From Oxyruncus cristatus (taxonomy: Eukaryota; Chordata; Aves; Passeriformes; Cotingidae), in the NCBI GenBank assembly GCA_013399855.1, contig VXAY01005987.1, forward strand, positions 1,475,356 through 1,539,355: DNA of 64,000 nt, in the 5' to 3' direction. The position numbers were made by a program, and so were the translations under genes. Below are positions 1 through 8,969 of this stretch, piece after piece (the stretch's first letter is position 1; each line of letters starts with the position of its first letter). A model generated the notes under the pieces. It was given only the letters and a program-made list of their open reading frames with translations. It was not told where the DNA came from and did not search any database.

Positions 1-101
1 ATGTTTACTTTTGCCAACACTGGATCACCTCGCAAGGTGTCTCCTTCCCTTGCCTTTCTAGTCTCTGGCCAAGTAGATGCCAGCCAACAGGCAGCATATG
101 G

Positions 102-197
102 TCCTTTCTTCCTTTCTTCCTTTCTTCCTTTTCTTCCTTCCTCCCTCCCTCCGTCCCTCCTGCTCTTTCTTCCTTTCTTCCTTCCTCCTTCCCCCAG
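102..197 (+). repeat. Polypyrimidine microsatellite, (TTTCTTCC)n-like
   Basis: The plus strand is almost purely C and T for about 95 bases, built from TTTCTTCC units that grade into TTCC and TCCC. It ends in CCCCCAG, so by chance it looks like a splice acceptor. Homopurine-homopyrimidine tracts of this length can form triplex DNA and vary in length between individuals. Open frames crossing it are low-complexity artefacts. Confidence 0.9.
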
Positions 198-762
198 ATG
201 GTTTGCACTCAGCAGCTGTTTCCCTCAGCAGCCCCTCCTCTCCCAAATCTGAGTTCCTGCCTGTGTGCAGCTGTTCCAGCCTGGCTACAGCAAGGTCAGC
301 AGTGGTCAGCAGATGTACCACCGGCAATTGCCCCATTCATTTCAGAAGTGTGTGGAGGGGGCATTGTGTGGTTGAACTGGCACAGATGTAATGGTACTGA
401 ACAGCAGTGTAGCATATTTTCCCTATTCCCCCACTCACACATGCTTAAATCACCTGCAGAGTTCATAATATGGCCAAGCTTGAACACATTTTTTTGCTTT
501 AGCCCCCAAAAACTAAGGGTATAGCCTCCTTCCTCTGTCACCAGTCACATTTCAAGTCTCTGTGGAACAGCAGGGAGATGCTGCAGCTGTTCAAACAAAC
601 CATTTCTGGAAGTGCTAACACAAGCAGATGAAAGTGGGATTTGGAAATGGCCAAGCCATTTGGCTGCAATTTTCCACTGAATTTCAGCTAGAGGTAGTAC
701 CACCCCCTTCTCTTCCAGAATAAAAGATTTCTACCCTTACTGTTACAGACGGGTAAGGATCT
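198..762. other. Unique sequence, no gene seen
   Basis: I see no recognisable repeat, RNA gene or coding similarity here. A 108-codon frame begins right after the CAG at 195-197, but its translation resembles no family I know and no strong splice donor follows it. Confidence 0.5.
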
Positions 763-798
763 GGGGCGGGGGGGGGGGGTGGAAGGGGAGGGGAAGGG
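763..798 (+). other. G-quadruplex-prone G-run
   Basis: The plus strand carries G4, then C, then G12, then separate runs of four, four and three G within 36 bases. This satisfies the usual G-quadruplex pattern of four or more G-tracts with short loops. It lies 13 bases upstream of a TATA-like octamer at 811-818. Confidence 0.6.
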
Positions 799-810
799 AG
801 AGAGTGTGTG

Positions 811-818
811 TATAAAAG
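811..818 (+). promoter_or_regulatory. TATA-box-like octamer TATAAAAG
   Basis: TATAAAAG sits just downstream of a GC-box-like G-run. If it worked as a TATA box, transcription would start near 840-845. No coding exon or known transcript is recognisable downstream, so this may be a chance match in AT-rich DNA. Confidence 0.15.
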
Positions 819-1301
819 TATACAGAACCCTGCCATCAGCCCTACCTAAATTGATGAATTACAAGAACTTGCCTAAAGTCATTTACTTATTGTACAGCAC
901 TCATGATTCCTGCCCTGCAGAGTTTACAGTTTCATCTGTCTTTTGTGCTTGTCACAGTGAAGTGGGACTTCTTAGCTTGTAAGTGATATCCAAAATGGAG
1001 TTCTTCAGCAATCCCAAAATATAAGAAGTAATAAATGATTCAGGAATGCTGCTATAAAAACAACTCTGCAATGAACTGCTGTAAATTTTACAATTGAACC
1101 TTGAAAATCCTAACTTATATTGACTTTATTAATTTTTAGAAGTTTATTGTACACAAAACTACAGGATTATGTCATCTAGATTTTACAGTGTTGTTGATGC
1201 TGGATTGCCATATGTTTGTTGTGCTTGTGCAGCTTGTATAAAGTGCTTCTAAAATGTTATTTTTCCAATATGATAAAAATGAGCATCCTTTTAAGCCAAG
1301 G
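819..1301. other. Unique sequence, no gene seen
   Basis: AT-rich unique DNA between the G-run and the first CR1 element. I recognise no repeat, RNA gene or coding signal in it. Confidence 0.5.
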
Positions 1302-1840
1302 TCACAGAATCACAGAATATGCTGAATTGGAAGGGACTCAAAAGGATCAAGTCCAACTCCTGGCTCTGCACAGGACCATCCCCAAGAGTCACACCATGTG
1401 CCCAAGAGTATCATCCAAACGCTTCTTGAACTCTGTCAGATTTGGTTCTGTGATCACTTCTGTGGGGAGCCTGTTCCAGTGCCTAACTACCCTCTGGGTG
1501 AAGAACCTTTTTCTAATATCCAACCTAAACCTCCCCTGACACAACTTCAGGCCATTCCCTCCGGTCCTGTCACTGGTCACCACAGAGAAGAGATCAGTGC
1601 CTGCCCCTCCTCTTCCTCTCATGAGGAAATTTTAACTGCAATGAGGTGTCCCCTCAGTCTCCTCCAGGCTGAACACACCAAGTGCCCTCAGCAGCTCCTC
1701 ATGCGGTTTCCCCTCAAAGTCCCTCCCCATCTTCATTACCCTCCTTTGGACACTCTGTGATAGCTTAATATCTTTCTTGTATTGTGGTGATCAAAACTGC
1801 ACACAATATTTAAGGTGAGGCTGCACTCTTTGCCTTGAGA
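1302..1840 (-). mobile_element. CR1 LINE, 5'-truncated, 3' end
   Basis: The segment opens with TCACAGAATCACAGAAT, the reverse complement of the CR1 3'-terminal octamer repeats, so the element reads on the minus strand. It continues leftward in CR1 sense through the end of ORF2. The interior aligns with the 3' half-kilobase of the CR1 at 8970-10653, at roughly 85-90% identity by eye, so both belong to one subfamily. The 5' end is lost near 1830-1840, as is usual for CR1, and there is no target-site duplication. It has no reverse-transcriptase core and cannot move. Confidence 0.93.
1389..1622 (-). pseudogene. CR1 ORF2 C-terminal remnant
   Basis: This 77-codon open frame lies inside the CR1 fragment. 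It contains the CR1 ORF2 tail signature: LDIRKRFFTQRVVRHWNRLP, then a segment ending FKKRLDDTLGHMV and a stop, which is where CR1 ORF2 normally ends. The apparent start methionine is internal and not a real start. In complete elements this tail lies downstream of the reverse transcriptase. No endonuclease or polymerase residues remain, so it is a fossil fragment and not a gene. The tail has stayed open while other CR1 copies here carry stops, which probably reflects relative youth and not selection. Confidence 0.85.
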
Positions 1841-3465
1841 CACATTGCTAGACAATTTGCCCTGTAATTTCTGTGGCCAGTTCAAACAGTATTAAGAAAT
1901 ATCAGTAGCTCTGTATTGAGCCCAGCTTGTTCAGACACTTTGGGAAGCAAATTTAAAATTATTTCTTTCTCACTTGCAAAGTGTTTTTGGACTTCTGTCT
2001 GAAAAATACATCCACAGCTCACTGGTTCACAGATAAGACTCATATCTCTTTAGAAGGTTTTCGTTCATCCAGTAAGTTTTAAATGCTGTGCAGGGAAGGA
2101 AACGCGCAGGCTTCATGTTGTTAGCAGGCTGCTTCGTACTTCCCTAGGTTATTTATTGCTTCTGCATCCACTTCATGAGAGCAATTCTTACTCTGGTGAC
2201 AGGTTGTGATATGCAGGAATATCAGCAGAGTCCTCAGGGTTAGCAGGCAAGTTTAATCACTGAAGCAGATGAATATCAAATTGAAAACATGGTGCTGTGA
2301 GTAAAAAAACAAGATTCAGTTCACAATGAATACTAGAGAGGAAAGGCAGGATTTCTTAGTATTTTTGGCTGCGATGGCTGCTGTGTTCTATAGCTCTCTT
2401 TTTCCAGGTGAGTTGAACTACGAAGGTCAGCTTTCTGTGCTCTTTGCGCAGAAGAGGTACTTATGGCAAGGCAATTCTAAGTTTTCTAAGTTATTTAATA
2501 TCTCTTGACACTTTACTTAATAATTGCCTCAGATGACCCAAGGTTGAAGTCACTACCATCATTGCTACAACAGCTATAATGGCAAACTACTGTCATCTTA
2601 ATGACTTCAAGTACTGCTAGGTTTAATGAAAAATGTGCCACTTCAGTGAGGCCAAAGATACCAGAAAATAGGGTTTGGGAAATAACAGTATTACTTCAGA
2701 AATGTCATCTCCTTGGTCATTGAAGAAATTAATTTCATAAAGGTATAAAAATCCTCATAAATGTTTGACAGCTTTATGTAAATGCAATAAACCAAAGGTG
2801 TAGGGAGAAGAAATGAAACTCATTGTGCATTTATGATGCGCAACAAAATTCTAATGTGGATAAGGACAAAATTGCCTATAAATGTTAAACACAGGGTTTA
2901 ATGTCTAATATGGTAGCAGTGTCCCTGCTGAGTGGGCATGTGCAGTACTGCGACATTCCGGGCACCATGGCATCATCAGTGCTGGGGTGGGTGGTGAAGG
3001 AGCAGTGCACAACTCGCCTTCCTCAAAAGTAAATGTTGGACTTTGTGTGATGTCAAAAAAAAAGAAGAGAAAATGAGAAATGTTTGTGAGTCACATTTAT
3101 GACTATAAGAGTTGCGAGTCTAACTACAGGAAGCTTAACACCAGTAAGAGTCTGTTTACCTCTACTGAAAGTTTTTCTTCCCTAAAGGGTTGAAGTTCAC
3201 CCTGTGTTGAAAGCCAGCACAAGGTCTTTTCGGACCATAGATGCCTTCATGATGAGAGCTGCAAACATCTTGTATTTGGCCTAACTTGAATTCCAATTGC
3301 TGTTCAGCTGAAATCTCACATTCGGGGGTCTTCTCATCCCATTAAGAGTGGAAGGATAGAAAACTGTGAGATGTTCCACTGAGGACCCCTCAGCACATCT
3401 GGACAGAGGGGTGGGTGCTGCCCCCCTCCTTATCTGGCTGTCCCTCCCCATCCCTTTGTCCCCTT
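1841..3465. other. Unique sequence with a possible first exon
   Basis: AT-rich unique DNA without recognisable repeats. The only gene-like signal is an ATG frame at 2326 that ends in a consensus splice donor, listed separately. Confidence 0.45.
2326..2407 (+). other. Possible first coding exon, weak
   Basis: An ATG with A at -3 opens a 27-codon frame whose product has a charged start (MNTREERQD) and then a hydrophobic stretch (FLVFLAAMAAVFYSSLFP), like a signal anchor. The frame meets CAG|GTGAGT, a consensus splice donor, at 2407/2408, leaving phase 1. The same site also resembles an acceptor (CTTTTTCCAG), so the signal is ambiguous. I recognise no family. Chance ATG-plus-donor units are common in non-coding vertebrate DNA. 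Confidence 0.15.
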
Positions 3466-3722
3466 TGCCAAACCACCTTCAGTTAAATATGCAGAATGCT
3501 GCAAGCCCCAGTATGCTTGTTCATTGCACAAGCACACTGGGGGAACAAAAACTCTTCTCTTTAAAATATGGTAAAGCAGATACCTAATGCTGTTCTTGAA
3601 CATACATTAAAGTAAGCCACGTGGCAAGCAATATTATAACTGCCTGCATCTTCTCTCTCGATATGAATTTTATCATTCTGTTGACCCTTGAGCGCAGGTT
3701 TATTTTGACATACGTATGACAT
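3466..3722. repeat. Unrecognised diverged repeat, copy A
   Basis: Two blocks (about 3466-3519 and 3661-3722) match copy B at 4634-4750 in the same orientation. Block 1 shares TGCTGCAAGC and TATGCTTG with copy B, about 27 of 30 aligned bases. Block 2 shares CTGTTGACC and GTTTATTTTGA, about 80% over 62 bases. About 140 bases separate the blocks in this copy but not in copy B, so either A carries an insertion or B a deletion. The family is unknown to me. Confidence 0.55.
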
Positions 3723-4633
3723 GTGTGCATGGGTCTCCTCCTTTAGCACAGAGGTGCTCAAGACAATGTTGCTGGAGGTCGATTTACAGCAAGTTTTACT
3801 TCTGACCTGTGTGAAAGAAACTCCTGGTGCAGATGTTGCCCTCCCTGTTCTTCTGATTTCCATGGCAAACTGGGACCTTTGGCTTGCTTCCCTGCCCTGC
3901 TGGCAGGATGAGCGGGATAACCCTCTATGGGGGGTCTGAACCGCCACGCAGGTGCTCAGGGGGCTGCCAGTGCTGCTGCCCCAGCTGTCCGCCCTGCCTC
4001 TGGCATACAGACAGCTGGATGGGAGCTGCCCACAAGCTGCTGAGGGATCACTGGCTGTGAAGTGCCGCTGTCAAAGCCGTGGCTGTTGGGCAGCTGCTGC
4101 GAGAGCAGCTCAGGAGTCCGTGCCGGGACTGGCACAGACAGCCGGCACCAGCAGCTCAGCAGCTGTAACTGCCTTGTAAACCTTCTCTGAGTATTAAAGC
4201 TGACCCATCAGCACAGGGCTGGTTTGGGCTTTTCCATTTGTCTTGCTTCCTTGCTCTTCTACTACAATCCTTTTCTGTCATTTCTACTATTGCAAATCAT
4301 TTATGAGAAATAATTTTTGAGTATAAATCAGAGCTAAATGGGCTAAAGGAAACCAAAGAAAGAGCAAAATCTGATCTGATGTCGTAGCATCAGCAGGCAT
4401 ACCAGATTTGCAGGCAAAGAGCCGGAGACGGTGTTAGACTGACTCATCACTATGTTTGCAGCTCTGGGGAGGTTTGCAGCTGGTTGGGTAAGTCTGCTGA
4501 GCAGAGAAAAAAATGTCGAGCAAAGAAGAAAATAAATCCATGCCAAAGGCATACTGGCTTTGATAACTTATTCCCGTGCTGAAATTTAGACAAAGGGCTG
4601 TTACACTGTTGTTTTCTTAACGTCTAGAGCTTG
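3723..4633. other. GC-richer spacer with CAGCTG cluster
   Basis: This DNA lies between the two copies of the unrecognised repeat. From about 3930 to 4170 it is clearly richer in G, C and CpG than its surroundings and holds four CAGCTG E-box cores within about 200 bases. No open frame resembles a known protein. An old regulatory element is possible but unproven. Confidence 0.35.
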
Positions 4634-4750
4634 TTTCAGACCACGTTCAAATAGATCTGCAGATTGCTGCAAGCACCAATATGCTTGATAATGAACTTTC
4701 TCATCCTGTTGACCTTTGAGTGCAAGTTTATTTTGATATATGTGTGAGAT
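4634..4750. repeat. Unrecognised diverged repeat, copy B
   Basis: This is the contiguous counterpart of copy A, about 1.1 kb downstream in the same orientation. It reads through CCACGTTCA, TGCTGCAAGC, ATATGCTTG, CTGTTGACC and GTTTATTTTGA without interruption. The pair could be two members of a dispersed family, a local duplication, or the remains of two LTRs flanking a degraded element. Confidence 0.55.
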
Positions 4751-4899
4751 TTCTCCAAAATCCACCCATGGCCTGACAACGAGGGTACCCTTTTGTAAAG
4801 GAAGTGTGAGACTGCTCACCCATCAGCTACGGTGACCCTAGCTCCCAAGCCTCTCTGGCTGTGACACTGCTGTAAACACAGCTGTAATCACATTTGGAA

Positions 4900-5619
4900 A
4901 CACAAATCCCATCAGCTCCTGGACAAGGGTCAAGGGTAGCCCAACCACAAATAGAGGCTGGGCAGAGAATGGATTGTGAGCAGCCCTGAGGAGAAGGACT
5001 TATTGGGGGTATTGGTTGATGAGAAGCTTGACATGACTCAACAAAGTGTGCTTGCAGCCCAGAAAGCCAACCATGTCCTGGGCTACATGAAAAGAAGCAT
5101 AGCCAGCAGGTCAAGGGAGGTGATTCTCCCCCTCTAAGCTGTTCTTGTAAGACCTGAGATGCAGTACTGTGTCTGGCTTTGGGACCCTAAACAAAAGAAG
5201 AACATGGACGTGCTGGAGGGCCATGAAGATGCTGAGATAGCTGGGGCTGTTAAGTCTGGAGAAGCAAAGGCACCTGGGACATCTTCCAATACCTAAAGGG
5301 GGCTTGCAAGAGAGCTGGAGAGGAACTTTTTGCAAGGACATGTAGTGATGGGACAAGGGGTAATGGCTTCAAACTGAAGGAGGGTAGGTTTAGCTCAGAT
5401 ATTAGGAAGAAGTCCTTTCTTCCTAATGGTGGTAAGACACTGGAACAGGTTGCCCAGAGAAGTTGTGGATGCTCCATTCCTGGAAGTGTTCAAGACTAGG
5501 TAGAACTGGACTTTGAGCAACCGGGTCTAGTGGAAGGTGTCCCTGCCCATGATAGGGAGGTTGGAACTAGATGGTCTTTAAGATTCCTTCCAACCCAAAC
5601 CATTCTACAATTCTACGAT
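4900..5619 (+). mobile_element. CR1 LINE, 5'-truncated with internal deletion
   Basis: The sense strand follows the CR1 3' end: a segment coding for GGGCTACATGAAAAGAAGCA-type ORF2 sequence, then GCCAGCAGGTCAAGGGAGGT, the GTTGCCCAGAGAAGTTGTGG block, and the terminal CCATTCTACAATTCTACGAT. About 90 bases of the usual sequence appear missing near 5230. The 5' boundary is diffuse, and 4900 is an estimate from weak similarity. It differs in sequence from the 1302 and 8970 copies, so it belongs to another subfamily. No polymerase domain remains. Confidence 0.9.
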
Positions 5620-6412
5620 CTCATCAGGAGGCTGAGCCATGGATCGGACCTCAGATAACTTGAGGTGTCCAGACAGCACTGGTCATTGAGGCAGAGCCCC
5701 TCCTTCACTGACCCTGGCCTCAGATCTTTGTAGGGGACATTTTAGGCATGGAAACATCTATGCAGTGAGTGGGGAGCCCAGGATTGGGTCAGGGTGGTAC
5801 TCCTGCAAACTTTTGGGTTCAGCTGTTTAATTTAATGTTCTTTTTACTTTAGTGTGGTACTATTCAATGTCAGGCAAAGAACTTCCTCTGCATAGGTGAT
5901 AGGGTTACAAATCTGGGCACGCATCTGGTCTAAGTCCTCTGCCATCAGCCTCGTAGTGCCCTATACAGTGGTGAAGGCCCCATGGCCCACAATGGGGAAA
6001 CAGGCTGCAGCTCCTGCAGAGGAGCAGAATTGTGTTTTGTTCAGTAGGAGGCTGAAATAGATAGGATGGCTCACGTTGGTGTGGGTGTGTGCAAGTCAAT
6101 ACACATGTCCTTAACCCAGCCTGTTGGGTGGGTGCATGGAGCTCTAGTAACAGACTCCAGTCTCACCTACTATGTAGACATATCCACCTCCATTTCCTTG
6201 GATTACTGTCCTCTGACTAGGCACTCAATCTTTTGTGTTGCAAAGCTGATGCTGGGGAACATTGTGTGTGTTCTTGGCATCTCACCAGTAGTTTTCTCTG
6301 TCTGTGGAAGACTGTGTTACAAGAACAGAGATATGTAAGATGCTTTCCTTTCAGGATGCTCTACTGGTAGTGACTTTTCTTCAATTTTTCTTCATATCTT
6401 TTGATACTTGGA

Positions 6413-6457
6413 TTTTATCCAGCTGTCAACTGGATAAAAGTTATATCCAGCTGTCAA
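6413..6457. repeat. Perfect 10-bp hairpin plus 14-base direct repeat
   Basis: TTTTATCCAG (6413-6422) and CTGGATAAAA (6430-6439) are exact reverse complements separated by 7 bases. TATCCAGCTGTCAA occurs at 6416-6429 and again at 6444-6457, so part of the hairpin has been duplicated nearby. This looks like replication slippage or template switching and not a gene. Confidence 0.8.
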
Positions 6458-8408
6458 TCCAGGAAACTGATTGTAAACATACCAGACTTTCAGATCATTA
6501 AATGGTCATGTTTATTTATTGCCTTTCCTTACAGTTTGATTCAGCTTCAACTCTGACCTAAAGCAGAAAGCACAAAAGGAGCTGCTTGAAGCGAATACGG
6601 GTTTCTAGGTCAAACAGACCTTAGGGGCTGAAATTGCAAACATGTATGCATCTTATTTGTCCCAGCTGTTAAGGTCTGTGTTTGTTTTGTAATGACTGTT
6701 TGTGTTCTGGTAGTTCCAATTAGGCAAGAAGATACCGAAGCATAAGAAGTGCTGAAGAATTTATAGTCTACTTATGGCTGAAGTGCAATAAGCCAATGAC
6801 ACAATGACAAAGAAATAGGAGGGCAGGTGGGAGGAACAGCAGGGATAACAAAAACAGGATTGTGTGGTTATATAGAGATATATGTGGGCAGACTGTGGTT
6901 CTGAATCACATGCAGAATGGACACTGCTGAAATCCAATGAGCTGACACAGCACTGCTTCTTCTTGTACACCAGAGTTCTTGTGGACAGCCTGTGGACAGG
7001 ATCAGACACAGAGTGCATGGACCTGGTAACACAGCCCAGAGAGAGAGGAGCCCAGGAAAGCTGCAGGAAGCTGGCAATGGTTCCTTAGTTATAATGATGC
7101 TCTGAGAAACCTGGGAAGAAGGGAACACTTCCAGATTAAATTATAGCTTTCCATGAAGTCTTCTGGGAAGACCACTGATTACATGAAAGGGAAAGAAGGC
7201 AGACTGCCAAATGATCTTTAGTTTTTGACTTAAAAGACTTTTTTTCCTCTTGCTGCATTTGCCAGCTGAAGGTATAAAGTCAACATCGTCCTTTTGATGT
7301 ATGCCAAGATATTATCAATGGTGTACACAGTAATTCATCTAGGTGGGTGTAGGTAATAGTCTAGGAACAATTTTATCTATCTAGGCTATAGTCTATAAAA
7401 TGGATGCTGCTGATTCATATTGCTGTTGTTTGCCTTACAGTGTTTTGCCATCATTTGCCTACACAGCACTCACCCAAAGGTGGATTTATCTTCTTGCGTG
7501 AAGCCGTATGAAACCATAATCAAGAAATTTTATATTCTTATGTAATCTCTGATGTCCATGGCAATCTTAGTTATTGAAACACTTGCATATAAGACCCATA
7601 GCTAGTTTTGGTCCATTAGAAGGAGCTAAAAGGCACAGCATCAGTTCAGAAGAGTTTTGTCAGATTAGATTTGATATGAAATGATGCACAGAGAGGTGCT
7701 GTCAATCAAGGATGAAACAGAGATGAGTTTTTATACAAGCAAGTAAGTTTTTGACTTGCTGTTTTTGAAAAGTGTACATCACATTTGCTTGTGAAGTTCC
7801 TGGAGAAACATTTGCAAGTTTTGGCAGAACTGCTCTAGCTGGATAGCCAGTGAGAAGGGGTTGTCTCTGAGTTCTCTCCTTCCTTTCCTATATACCCTTT
7901 TGTTCCATTCTCTTCATTTATCTGAGGGTGCAATAGCAACCTCTTGCTAAATTCTAAAGCCCACATATTGCCTTTTCCTCTCTCTGGGCAGAGACAGATT
8001 TGTGAGGATAGGAGCACAGTATGGGCTGTTCAGATTTAGCCTGCTCCAGAGTATATTTCCCTCCTGGTTTTGAGAGCAGGGAGAAATTGCCTGTCTTTTT
8101 CTCACAGATGTATGAAACATATTCAAAAGGTGCTCACGTGCTTGACAGATGCTTTCCTTTTCTTGTTTGCTTTCATTATTAAAAATAAAGAGCAGTGAAA
8201 TACTAAGAGCCAGGGTGCTTGCACATTTCAAAATTCAAATATACAAATATTTCTTCCTACTTTGATGGGAGTTCAAAGTAACCATGGGACATTCACTTAT
8301 TTTGCACCTTTTAGAAATATTTTTTACGTGAATTCACTTCTTAATTTATCCCACTTTAATTTTATGAAGCCTTGAAGTCAACTCACCAGGATGTTCAGTG
8401 CAGGAGTG

Positions 8409-8425
8409 AAAAAAAAAAAAAAAAA
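8409..8425 (+). repeat. A17 homopolymer
   Basis: A run of 17 A. No retrocopy body or polyadenylation signal is recognisable upstream, so it is listed only as a simple repeat. Confidence 0.9.
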
Positions 8426-8969
8426 CAACTAAAAGTGGGTAGGGTCCCTGCCTTCCCATCAATGAAGTGCCACTCTGGAAGCTTGAACCTCAACTCCAGC
8501 TGCAGGCTGGACCCTGTCCCATTGCCATCAAGCATTGCTTCCTGGGCCCAGATTTCACTTCCATGCCTCAATAAATCCACCCATGTCAGACTAAGTCCTG
8601 CTGCACCTGACATTTCTGTTCTGAGCAGGCTCTGGGATTCAGGAGCTGCCTGAAAAATACACAAGTATGATTCAGCCATGCAGGTTTCCTTCCCTACTGT
8701 TTGTATTAGCAGAAGGGAAAGACAGAGGGGAGTTCAAAGGCAGCCCCACTATGCTGAAAAGACACTTAGAGAGATCAAGCCTCACAGCCTTGTAGTTGGA
8801 CACAGTCAGTCCAGAATTTTATTTTTAGGGAATCATTAACAATAAAAATACACTAGAAGAGAAATGCTAATCACTGCTCAGATTTCCATGCTGCAAAGAA
8901 CATGACAGAGCTACTCAGGGGCTACTCAGGGTCTGCTGCCTGAGTGGTTTTGGTCCCAGTCTGAAGTGA

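Larger units (their letters stand above)
5620..8969. other. Unique sequence, no gene seen
   Basis: More than 3 kb of AT-rich unique DNA between two CR1 elements. It holds a small hairpin with a repeated 14-mer at 6413-6457 and an A17 run at 8409. The open frames are short (up to about 94 codons), overlap on both strands and match nothing I recognise. Confidence 0.5.

Noticed and set aside
198..293. Possible exon after the CCCCCAG at 195-197.
   Set aside because: The acceptor-like end belongs to a microsatellite and the nearest donor (AAG|GTCAGC) is poor.
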